This document shows, piece after piece, positions 23,542-34,300 of a stretch of DNA of 64,000 nt. The stretch spans positions 1,302,001-1,366,000 of the forward strand of contig JACONQ010000005.1 of the NCBI GenBank assembly GCA_014281115.1. Reading direction: 5' to 3'. Source of the DNA: Laburnicola sp. R22_1. Taxonomy: Eukaryota; Ascomycota; Dothideomycetes; Pleosporales; Didymosphaeriaceae. The notes beneath the pieces are model-generated. The model saw nothing but the letters and a program-made list of their open reading frames with translations. It searched no databases and was not told the DNA's origin. Position 1 is the stretch's first letter. The number at the start of each line of letters is the position of its first letter. Both the position numbers and the translations under genes were made by a program.

Positions 23542-25434
23542 ATGATTGCGCACTTCTTCGCGGTCTTGGCTGCAGCCTGGATGATACAAGCCCAGAACAG
23601 CAATGTGAACGTTATTGGAGCAGTGGCTTTCATCCGGTCTGGCGAGCGAACACCATGGGTGCGTTCAGGTTTGGAGAAGCTGACTCCTTTGGGCGCTCAG
23701 CAAATGTACGAGCTAGGGGAGGCCTTTCGAGGTAGATACATTGATGTTTCGACTGGTACAATAAAGCTGGGTGTGCGCACCATTGCAGGCATGTCGCGGG
23801 ATCGATTGCAGCCCAATCAGCTATTCATTCAGACACTGGACAAGCCGTATCTCATGATTTCTGCACAGGCGTTCATGCAAGGATTGTACCCACCTTACAG
23901 TCTCAACACTGCCCAGGACGAATCGTCGACCGATCCGATGAGCCTTATGGCAGACAATTATATGGTAGACTTTCCGCTGGACGGATACCAGTATGCGAAC
24001 ATTCAGACTGTTGGAGACTTGGACCCGCAGAGCGTTTATATCAATGGGCATGGGGATTGTCCGAATGCACAGTTGGGGAGCGCGCTGTATCAGGTTTCAG
24101 ACCAATATCTGAGTACGCAACAGGCGGAGAGAGCATTCTACGAGAGCTTGAATTTGGACTGGTTCAATGGAGATATACCTGCGGGTATGCTGTAAGTCCT
24201 CCACCGTACAGCAACAAGCCATTGGTTTCCGGATACTCTACTTGTTTGTTCCTTATCTGGGATATAACTGTGTAAGGAAAACAGTAACTGGTGTTGTTTA
24301 AGGAGTAATGAGCGAACTGACCGACGGGATCGCAGAGATTACACGAACGCGTACAGTATTTACGACGCCCTTGCCTACTCATACCGGCATAACGAAAACA
24401 CCTTCGCCGACCTCAACGATGCGAATAATTCCGGCATCTACGACAAAGTGCGCTATCTCGCTGACCAAAACGCCTGGTCCCGCTACGGAAACGTCTCGTC
24501 ATACTCGGACACCCAATCCGCTTACCGCGCCATAGCAGGCAGGACGCTATCGGCTCTCATATACGGTCGCTTTCAAGATATCATCAGAAACGATGGCAAT
24601 GCAACGAACGGTTTTTCACCACCATTGGCACTCTTCTTCGGCGACTTCGAGCCGCTCCTCTCCTTCTTCGCGGTTGCGCGGGTAGATACTGCACAGCAGA
24701 CGGAAATGTTCCATGTCATTCCCCCTTTCGCCTCTGCGATGATTCTCGAGCTATTCACCCGAGGGGGCGAAACCGCAGAAGATGCCGACAATCTCTGGGT
24801 TCGGTTTTCTTTCCACAACGGCACGGACGATCTCGATGGCACGGCTCCGCAAACGTATTCTATCTTCGGAAATGGGCCGTCCAAGACAGACATGCCCTGG
24901 AGAAGTTTCTCGAGCAGCATTTCCAGAATCATGATGAACCCGTTGAGCGACTGGTGCGAGGCGTGTAGCTCCCCGGCTTTGTTCTGCTGGGGCGTGGATA
25001 ACGCGACTATCGGAGCACTCTCCGTCGCCCAAAACGCTGAGCAGAAGATGGCACCTGCGGTGGCTGGTGTTATCGGTGCCTTGGTTACGCTCGCAGTCGC
25101 AGGTCTCCTCTTCGGTATCGTCATGTTTCTGGGCGGCGTACGCGTCCAGCGCGTGCGGAGGGGTAATCAATCTTCTCTTGGTGGGTTCAAGGGGCCTGAG
25201 AAGTTAGCGTCAGATGTGGACCTTAGTCTGGCGAAGAACGGTGCTGCACCTGCGGGTATCGTCAGCTTTGGCAGTGCAAATGATGATAAGGCGACACATG
25301 AGCGTGTAGGGAGCTGGGAATTGAAAGAGAGGGAGAAGAAGAGTGGGGATGTTAGAGAGGAGAGGGGGAGGGGGAGCATTGAAGCTATTGAGGCGGCGAC
25401 GAGTAAGCCTGTGCAGCGTATTGAGAGAGTTTAG
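23542..25434 (+). CDS. Membrane-anchored histidine-phosphatase-like protein, probably inactive
   Basis: Exon 1 23542-24191, a 144-bp intron 24192-24335, exon 2 24336-25434; 582 residues. An N-terminal signal peptide (MIAHFFAVLAAAWMIQAQ) precedes a histidine acid phosphatase-type domain. The catalytic RHGxRxP motif reads RSGERTP at residues 32-38, and the C-terminal HD motif appears to be replaced by FGDFEP at about residues 317-322, so both catalytic histidines are absent. A single membrane segment lies at about 454-487 (AGVIGALVTLAVAGLLFGIVM) and is followed by a charged cytoplasmic tail. The start was chosen at the ATG of the signal peptide, not at an upstream in-frame codon. I infer a type I surface or vacuolar membrane protein with a non-catalytic role; similar proteins exist in other ascomycetes as far as I recall. 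Confidence 0.8.
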
Positions 25435-26032
25435 GCGAGGATGTGGAGAGGTGAGGTTTATAGAGTGTACATGATATATTGTGCTGGAATGATGGAATTG
25501 GCAGAGAAAGGATGCATTGATGTGTTGGGTCCTAGGACAAGCGGAGGCTTTTGCACTGCGTACAATCCTTACGCTTCCAATACCCCTATCTTTAGCTGCA
25601 TATCATTTTCTCTTCCTCGATGCCACAATGCACTCGCTTATGAAGACGAGATGCCAGTTGATAAAGGTCTTAAGACTGTGTTAAGAAGACTGGGCTGTCG
25701 CTCTATCTGTTTCTAGTTTTTAGTATTCTACGGTTGTGTTTTGTATATTTCCAAGGTTGGGCATAATAGAATACCTAAGGTATGTGTGGTATCAAGACGA
25801 GCACTCATCACCCAATCCATCATCGTCAATCCATCCAGTCTAGTACATGGATGTGACTCCAGGCCTGGCCGACCCAGCCTGCCCCGAGCCCGCTCCTGTC
25901 TACTAGCCCATCGGTCCGAATCCCAACTCCCCACCGGTGACGTACACACACTTCCAAAGGTCGTTCACATCATCCCATCCAGCTTCAAACGTCTATATAT
26001 ATTTAAACAATACACCATCGCCAGCAACTAAA
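25435..26032. other. Intergenic; left flank of tandem tRNA duplication
   Basis: 3' flank of the phosphatase-like gene. From about 25825 it belongs to the duplicated unit around the tRNA-like genes. A TATA-like run, CTATATATATTTAAA, lies 35-50 bases before the first tRNA-like gene. Confidence 0.55.
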
Positions 26033-26225
26033 GGGTGCGTGGTCTAGCGGTATGATGCTCACACTCTACGACTCGCCAGCATAAGGGCTCACCAGCATCG
26101 GAGTATGCGTGGATGAACGAGATGCGGGGTTGCAAAATCAGGCCATATTGATGGTGACTGTGAGGCACAGCTCGACGGAGCTTGGGGTGATGTGAGAGAC
26201 CCAAGCTCGAATCTTGGCGCGTCCA
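26033..26225 (+). tRNA. Intron-containing tRNA-like gene, copy 1, isotype not assigned
   Basis: The 5' half GGGTGCG pairs with CGCGTCC at the 3' end as a 7-bp acceptor stem with two wobble pairs and discriminator A. The D arm is GTCTAGCGGTATGAT. The T arm is CCAAG-CTCGAAT-CTTGG. The anticodon stem CTCAC pairs with GTGAG, but 129 bases lie between the two strands, implying an intron of about 122 bases. An oligo-T terminator follows at once. The anticodon cannot be read reliably because the 5' loop sequence (ACTCTACG) lacks a U33 in the obvious register. The D arm and variable region resemble fungal tRNA-Pro from memory. It could be a diverged or inactive gene. Confidence 0.6.
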
Positions 26226-26495
26226 TTCTTTTTTTTTCATGTAGATTTTGTTGGGCGCTTTTTTTTCTCTTTATTAAAGTTTACACTATCAGCTTTAACG
26301 TTTGTGATGTCCGTGCCTTCCCCCTTGATCCCCATCCAGTCTAGCAACGACCAATCCAGCCTGCCCCCGCCGCTCCTCCATTGGTTCGTTTCCCCAAACG
26401 CACACACGTCTTTAAAGATTACTTTTAACCGTTCTATTCTCATCCAAATGTTTCATGTATTTGCTTAAACAGTAAGAAGCTCATAGTCCACTAAA

Positions 26496-26668
26496 GGGTG
26501 CGTGGTCTAGCGGTATGATGCTCACACTCTACGACTCACCAGCATGGGGGTTTACCTAGAATGTCCTGGTTGCCTTCTTCAAGCCGGAAAGTGTTCTAGC
26601 GGTTGACGGGCTCAGCTCTCGGAGCTGGAGTGATGTGAGAGACCCAAGTTCGAAACTTGGCGCGTCCA
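26496..26668 (+). tRNA. Intron-containing tRNA-like gene, copy 2, isotype not assigned
   Basis: Identical to copy 1 over the first 45 bases except for none to one change, and nearly identical over the last 40 bases, with a canonical T loop TTCGAAA. The insert between the anticodon-stem strands is about 109 bases and differs strongly from that of copy 1. A T-rich terminator follows (CCTTTTTTTTT). Conservation of both halves with divergence of the middle is what an intron would give. Confidence 0.6.
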
Positions 26669-26730
26669 TTCCTTTTTTTTTCATGTAGGTTTTGTTGAGG
26701 TCTAGAGGTTGGGGGCTTTTTGTTTCTCGC

Positions 26731-27446
26731 GCGGAAAGGGGAGGAGCCGGTGAGGGGGACGGGATGACCCTGTACGAGCACGACGCTGAAAGGTTATTGC
26801 GAGAATGCTGTAGGAGGGAATTGGTATGTTACTTTACTGTATAGCTGCTTATTTATGCTAGGAATTATTGTTTCGTTTTTCTTCCACCCACATGCCTGGA
26901 CTGCAGTGAGAAATGCCGAAGGCTTGCTCCAGTGTTTGCGGTACCCAACAAATACTTGCACCTATAACACGTAAGAATGCGCATGGCCTACAGCTACAGG
27001 ACAAAAGTTTGAGTACAATCGGCCGAAACACAGTATTCAGGCTTTTGTCCTAGTACTGGTAGTACTTGATACAATATTGTTGGAGATTTTTGGCTCACTC
27101 AGTGGGAGAGAGAACTGGAATTGTAGTGGACTCTGTGATTTCTGTTGAGAATTGTAACGGTGAGAGGAGTACTCGCTGTTAATTGAAATGAGGCAGAGAA
27201 TACCACAGAGAATATGTGTTGAAGGACCCGTGGAAATAGCTCTCACCAAACCAGAGCAATGCATAACGTGACAGCTACGTCGAGCTGGTAAGATAGCAGG
27301 CGATACTATGCGTGACGGTACACTCGCATGAACACGATAGATTTCGAGCCTAGGCTAAAGACTATAGTGGAACTAATGTGGACCTTGTAGTGGCAATTGA
27401 CTTTCGCGAAAATTGTGGTCAAACGCGCCAATAAGCCGGACATTTA
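26731..27446. other. Intergenic, left flank of the pogo element
   Basis: No gene recognised. The last two bases, TA at 27445-27446, are the target duplication of the transposon. Confidence 0.5.
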
Positions 27447-27494
27447 CTGTGTCCGTGCACTCAACGCCCGGATTCAGTCAACGCCCCGCTGAAC
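27447..27494 (+). repeat. Left terminal inverted repeat of pogo element (48 bp)
   Basis: Begins CTGTGTCCGTGCACTCAACG and ends CGCTGAAC; exact reverse complement of 35540-35587. Confidence 0.95.
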
Positions 27495-28813
27495 GCAAAC
27501 CACCCCAAATTTCAACACGCCATAACGCCACCAATATGAGCTCAATTGAGGCTGCAATTAAAGAAATAGAATCGCTAAGGTCAGAAGAATCTTTCTCTTA
27601 TACTAAGATCGCTAGCAAGCATGGCGTTGATCGAAGTACGCTGTCGCGAAGGCACCAAGCGATTCAAACGACGCGTGCAACTGCGGGGTTTAACCGACGG
27701 AAACTCAGTCCCCAACAAGAGCAGGAGCTTGTACAATACATTGAAGGGCTTACAGCGCGTCACTTGCCACCCACAAGAGAGATGATACGAAATTTCGCGT
27801 CAACAATAGCCAAGGAGCCAGTGAGCGAGAGCTGGGTTACTCGCTTCATCAACCGACACAACATCCATCTGATCTCTCAATGGGCAGCTGGTATGGACAG
27901 CAATCGCCACCAAGCCGACTCAGGGGATAAATACAGCCTGTATTTTGATCTCCTGGGTGCCAAAATCAAGGAATATGACATCAAGCCTCGTCACACGTAT
28001 AATATGGATGAAAAAGGCTTCTTAATTAGTATCACTAGCCGATCAAAACGAGTGTTCAGCAGACGAATGTGGGAGAATAAGGAGGTTATAGCATCTCTCC
28101 AAGATGGCTCTCGTGAATGGATTACCCTCCTAGCGTGTGTTTGCGCTGATAGATCAGCCTTGCCGCCAAGCCTCATCTATCAGGCTACCAACAAGGCTAT
28201 ACAATCAAGCTAGGTAGAGGATATTAAGGCAGGAGAGCACTCAGTACACATTTCCTCGTCGCCTTCAGGCTGGACAAACAACAATATCGGCCTTACCTGG
28301 CTTGAACAGGTGTTTGATCGCTACACCAAGGCAAAAGCTTAACAGTCTTACTAGTTACTCATCCTTGATGGCCATGGATCTCACGTTACTATGGATTTTA
28401 TCGACTATTGCGACCGTAACAGGATACTCCTAGCCATCTTCCCCCCTCATTTAACCCACACACTTCAGCCACTTAATATGGTTCTATTTAAGCCTCTATC
28501 AACTGCGTACTCAAAGGAGCTATTAGATCACCTCCACCAGAGCCAGGGACTCCTCCCTATTAAGAAAGGGGACTTCTTCCCTCTATTCTGGGAGGCCTGG
28601 ACGAGCTCTTTTAAGGAGGAGACGATACTTAAGTCTTTTGAAGCAATAGGCATATCACCATTCAACCCACACCAAACACTAACTTTTCGATTTTTAGATA
28701 TCCTCTCTAGAGACCCTAATAATCCCAGCAACTGAACAAGCTCACCGCGCTGATTCCGGGAGTACCTCTAACGTCCGCCTAGCCCTCCGCGCAACCGCGC
28801 AAAGGAGCTTGTT

Positions 28814-30472
28814 AGGATGGCAGAGTCTCCCTCCTCCCAGCACACAGGGTCCCTAGACCCGGAGATCCCGCAGCAGCTTTATACACGCGCCCCAAGACGG
28901 CCCTAGGAGGACATGCATCACCGTGCACCCCTTCTAAGCAGCCAGAACCCCGGTGGGGGCGCTCCTAAACCTCGCGTCTCTGATGCCGTCCAACGCCACA
29001 TCACCAAGACTCAGCAGATTGCCCAGCTGTGGAACACTATCACTACAGCTTTCGCAGCAGCAGTAGACCAACACGTAGAGAGCTACACTAACCCTCAAAA
29101 AGCCAAGATTACTAAGGAGCTGCAGCAGAGAGTTATCCAGACTCTGACCTCGCTCCCCCTAAGCAACTCCCCCCCTAGCTCCCGCTAGAGCAGCGACACC
29201 AGTCACAGCAACCCTAGGAGCCAAGAGTCGGGACGCCGCTCTTGGGCGGACGTAGCCAGAGACCCCCAGATCTCAGATAGGGGTGGCAGTTAGCCCCTAA
29301 TCCCTACTAAGCCCTGGCCCAACCCACCCGTTAAGCCAAAAGAAGACAATCGAATATTCGTAGCCATCTCTAACCCAGCAATGCGACTGCAACAACCCTT
29401 ACCCTTTGCGATAAGGCAGGCAATATGCAAGAGCATAGCAGGACTCACCCTTAAAGACATACCTACCGCATTACTAATTAACACAGGCTAGGCGATTACT
29501 CCAGCAAATAAGAACATCTAGGGCCAACTTCTAACTTAAGAAAACCAAGAACTTCTAGTAAGAGCGCTAGGCGGAGACGCGGTGAAGATCCCCAAACACT
29601 AGATTAACTACGCAGTATAAGGAGTACCCAGCTCTTTCCAAACCCTGGACAGCACAGAACTACTAACTACTACCTAGCTAGTAGAAGAAGAGGTCTGCTC
29701 GCAAACAGGCAAGCAGCCAGTTAGTTGCAGGACCTTACAGCATGGGGCAAATTAGCATAGCCTCACAACCTGGATTGTTTCATACAAGGAGCCAGTCCGC
29801 TTGTTTCAGCTCTTTAGCACCAGCCAATTCTTAAAGGAAATCCACAAGCATCCCACCATACAGCAACATAACCCAGGCTGCCAGGGATACTGCAACGCTG
29901 CCCGCTGTACCCAAGTAGCCCGCTGTGCACACTGCGGGGACCGCACGGATAGACACCAAGGACAGTACGGGGACAGTTGCGCCCACAAAGCTATGTGTGC
30001 CAACTGTCATGGCCCTTATCCAGCTAGTCACACCAACTGCCCGGCAGCCCCTCGCCGGGTTAACAGACACATCACTAAGCCTACAAAGACCGAGCTAAAG
30101 GCTATTCGTCGCGCAGGCAAAATAGCACAGCAGCACCTCTACAGGACAGTTAAAGTGGCCCTTGGACAGGCAGCACTTCAGCCTAAAGCTCCTCCTATAG
30201 AGGTATTAGAGACAGTGCCTTCCCACCTTTCTGCCCAGAGGCAAGAAGGAAATAGCAGGGCTACACCTCCTACAACTACTGCCTCCTATGCATCCTCCTC
30301 TACTACTGGCAGAGAAAAGAGACCAAGGCGGGCCGCCATAGGCCAGAGGAGCCTTAATATAGGACAACTATCTGCCGGCAGCATTCGTCCACAATTAACT
30401 ATCCACACTGACCCGTCCACCTCAGAGAGAGAAGACGCCAGCATGAGCGATAACCCGCCATTATCATGTTAG
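28814..30472 (+). pseudogene. LINE ORF1 remnant (nucleic-acid-binding protein)
   Basis: Starts near ATGGCAGAGTCTCCC at 28814 and runs through several stops. A clear open part at 29801-30472 contains Cys/His knuckles: CQGYCNAARCTQVARCAHCG and MCANCHGPYPASHTNC, followed by the basic motif RRVNRHITKPTKTELKAIRR. It aligns residue by residue with the ORF1 knuckle region of the second LINE (56,960-57,190). Confidence 0.8.
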
Positions 30473-30549
30473 AACACCCTTACAACATCCTAGCTAACAC
30501 CAGGCATTAACAGCCCAGCCTACTAAGCAACTAACTTCGTGTATGCTAG

Positions 30550-33500
30550 GCCAATGTTAGTAAGAGCTCACCCTGGCACATCACAATACTAGAGGTGGCC
30601 TTTTAAAAGGGCATAGATGTTGTGTGTGTTTAAGAGCCCTTTACATATGCCAACTTAAGAACTTCCACCCACCCTAGTTTTACACACCTAGCACCCATTA
30701 GCACCTAGGACAGCCCTAACACGCTAGGCTCAGCCCGCCCTAGGGTAATGACCTACATCCATAAAGGATGCCACCTACAATACCAGGCTAGAGAGAGCCT
30801 CAACCACCCAGACATGCTATAGGCTGTAGTGAACGGAGTTGCCATACTTAACTACTATAGACAGCCACACACCCTACACGTTATCCAATACGTCACACAT
30901 CTTATACCCCCTTAACTCTGCCTTATAGAAGGAGACTTTAACGCTAGATATAAATCCTTTAAGCCTACTATCACTACAGCTAATAGAGGCGTAAAGCTAG
31001 CTAGATGGGCTGCTAACGCGTCTATAGACTATATTAGTGTGCCAGGGCAGCCAACACACTGCGCTGGCTATATCCTCGACCTTACCTTCTCTAATATCCC
31101 ATTTGCCCAGTTTGCTGTTAATGCTAGCATACACAGCGGCTCAGACTATAAGATAATAGTAACCTCTGTCCCTATCTCTACGCCAGGCACTCTGCATCTA
31201 GAGCAGTACTACTTTAGAGTCCCTAAGGCAAGCCTACCTAAATTCGCTAGGCTAGTGGAGATGGGTGTCTAGAGCATCCCAGACCTGCTTGCAACACTAG
31301 ACGCAGCATAGCTAGAGGAATGTGTTACGCTGCTTATAGAGACCATACAGCACTCTGTATAGACAGCAGGCAAGCCTGACCGCAAGGAAGGCCGTGCGGC
31401 ACTATGGTGGACCAAGGAGTGCAAAACTGCTTACCAGGCCTACAAACATGCTAGACAGCTCTGCTCTGGCAGTCTACAGGAGGAGAGACAGGCCTTCAAG
31501 ACTACCGTCCGACAGGCCAAGAGGCAGTACTGGCGGCATGTTATTAACAATGCCAAAGACAACAAGGACCTGTTTAAGATTATTGCCTGGCACAAGCTTA
31601 CACTAGAGAACCAGGACACTCCTCTTGTAGTAAATAACACAACAATATTAGACCCCCTAGAGAAGGCAGAAGCTCTTAGAGAGGAAGTCCTTAACCAGTA
31701 CACAGCAGAGGATGACCTTAGACACTACCCAGACTAGGAGATGGCAGATACCCTCCCATAAAGCACACACATCTTACTAGAGGAATGTAAGCGAAACACA
31801 ATAGGGGTCTTAAGCACCTCACTAGGTACTAATCGCTCTACTATGCGACTACTCTGAGCCTGCTAGGCTTAGGTTAGGAAATTTATATAAAGGGTCTTCC
31901 AGCGATGTCTTGAGCTTAACCACTTCCCAGCACAATGGAAGCTTGCAGAGGTAGCAATAATACCTAAGATAGGGAAGACAGACCGATCGTTGCCCCACTC
32001 CTGGAGACCTATAGCGCTTCTCTCGTGCATCAGAAAGGGACTTAAACGAACAGTAGCCAGAAGAATCGCGTGGACCGCCATGACACATAAGATCCTTAGC
32101 CCCCAGTATAGCGGCGCCCTTCTAAAGCGCTCTGCAACCGACCTTACTATAGCATTCACCCACAACACTAAAGCAGTATAAGTACTTAGAAAGCATATCA
32201 CTATAGTCACCCTAGATGTGCAAAACGCCTTTAATGCGCTCCTAAAGAACCGCCTGCTATACTAGATAGCCCAACAGGGCTAGCTATAAAGAACCATGCT
32301 CTTTGTAGACTCATTCCTCACTAACTAGAGGGTTCAAGTCCGCCTTGGACAGGTCACTACCCCTAGCTACCCTATCGCCTGTAGCATACCTTAAGGCTCG
32401 CCTCTCTCGCCTATACTATACACACTATATCTAGCAGAGCTACTATCTATAGACACAGAACAGAGGTTTGGATATGCAGATGACATATGTCTATACTAGG
32501 CCTCACACTCTATAGACGACAACGTCGAGCTCCTAGCATTAGATCTAAGGCAGATCAGAGCATAGGGTGAGACTAACAAGGTTACCTTTGCCCCAGAAAA
32601 GTAGGAAATAATACACCTAACTAGACAGCGGAGCAACTACGCACCACTATGTGTTGTAGACAAGCAGCTCACAATCTACCCTATTCTCCCAGGTAGAGAG
32701 CACAGCCAGCCAGCCCTGCGTTAGTTAGAAGTGTGGTTTAACCACAAACTTACCTTTAGATAATATGTAGCCACACGTACTGCAAAAGCTGCTAGGGTAG
32801 CTTATTATATTCGCAGTCTGGCCAGGACCACCTATGGACCACCAGCTAGCTCCCTCCGCAAGGCCACTATTGCCTGTGTATACCCGTCGCTTCTGTACGG
32901 GACGGAATGCTGGTACAGAGGCCGCACTAAGCAGCCACATACACTCAAACCAGGCAGGTCACAAGAGGTTAGCGCTTACGTTAGATGGCACATAGCTGCT
33001 ATAGACAAGACACTAGCCATAGCAGCAAGGGGCATTCTACTAGCGTGGAGAATAACCCCTACAGCTACACTCTTCCGCGACGCCGGACTACTATCTGTAG
33101 TAGTAGCACTAGAGGAAGCTAAAATTAGATTTGCAACCCACTTGCGCACTACAAATATAGACCATCCTCTCACTAGGCGCACATTAGTACATATAGTAAA
33201 TAGGGGTGTAAAAACAGGACAACTATAGCGAGTTAAGACCAAAGTCCAATAAATAGCATCTCTTCTACCAGAGATCCTTAGGACTACACTCATAGCCCCT
33301 TACTACTCAAGTAGCTGCTGAATTAACCCAACGCTTAGCATAGACAAGAAGACTATAGCTAAGGCTTTTAATATATAGTGGGCCCATCTCCCACTACTAG
33401 ACGTGACTATCTTCTTAGATAGCTCTAAACAGTACACAAAGGAAGGAGGAAAGCGGGTTACTTATAGCTTTGCAGTGTATTAGAACAGAAAGTAACTATA

Positions 33501-34300
33501 GACTGGACGCGGGTCGCTTAACTCTACCTTACACGTCTTTAACGCTAAGGTAGTAGGAGCATAAAGAGGCCTCCAGCACACTATAAGACAACCAGAGTTT
33601 AATACCCATCGAATCTGGCTGTGCATAGACAGCACCTTAGTCATATAGTGTCTAAGGGGCGACGCACCCCCTACCTCTTAATAGGCCTTTCTGGAGTGCC
33701 ATAGCGCTATAGAGACTTATAATGTCTCTATTAAATAGGCCCCTAGACACCTAGGCATTAAAGGAAATGAGGCAGCAGACAGATTAGCTAACCTAGAAGC
33801 CCAACACCTATTACCTGCAATAGGTAAAGCTGCTCTGCCTACACTCTTAGGCATTAAGATAATTGCTCGCAAGATATTACAACACACACAACAGATTTAG
33901 TGGTCTAAAAAAAAGAACAAACTCTCTAGATGGTACAAAAGCTGGCACCTAGACTACGCACTACGCAGCAGTCTAAAGGAACTAGACCTACTAAGAGCTA
34001 TCCTAGCCAGACTGCTTTCTATCCAGTCTAGATATAGGGATTTTGCCTAGTACTACTAAAAATACAACCATAAGGATATAAACCTTACCTGCTTATACAG
34101 ACAGGACAAGACACTCAAGCACCTCGCGCTTTGCCGCAAGACTCTAGGGACGTTTAGCAGATGGCCACTTCGACCACCTATACCGCTATCTAGCCAGGCT
34201 GATGGCCTAGCGTACACTGCAGCACTAATAAGGGAGCTAGAGTTCTTTAGAGCCTTTACTAAACTAACGCAGTACTATACTAGGATCTGCTCCCGCTAGC
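30550..34300 (+). pseudogene. LINE ORF2 remnant (endonuclease, reverse transcriptase, RNase H)
   Basis: Limits are approximate. An endonuclease part (SGSDYKIIVTSVP near 31135), reverse transcriptase with GYADDICLY at about 32470-32496, and an RNase H part (FLDSSKQYTKEGG near 33412; GNEAADRLANLEAQ near 33768) are in one frame interrupted by many TAG codons. The catalytic YADD is preserved at the sequence level although the frame around it is broken. Confidence 0.8.

Larger units (their letters stand above)
25825..26730 (+). repeat. Diverged tandem duplication of tRNA-like gene with flanks
   Basis: The upstream flanks share CATCCAGTCTAG (25832-ish and 26334-ish) and CCAGCCTGCCCC, and the downstream flanks share TTCATGTAGRTTTTGTTG after the terminator. 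This indicates duplication of a unit of about 460 bp. Boundaries are approximate because the flanks have diverged. Confidence 0.65.

Noticed and set aside
26033..26668. Interpretation of the tRNA-like pair as SINEs
   Set aside because: The B box lies at the very 3' end, directly before the oligo-T terminator, both halves pair as a tRNA, and no target duplications are seen.
28670..28735. Continuation of the pogo transposase past FNP (HQTLTFRFLDILSRD)
   Set aside because: The 13-bp duplication ends at 28669, and the sequence after it matches the 5' end of the second LINE, so this short open run is LINE leader read by chance.
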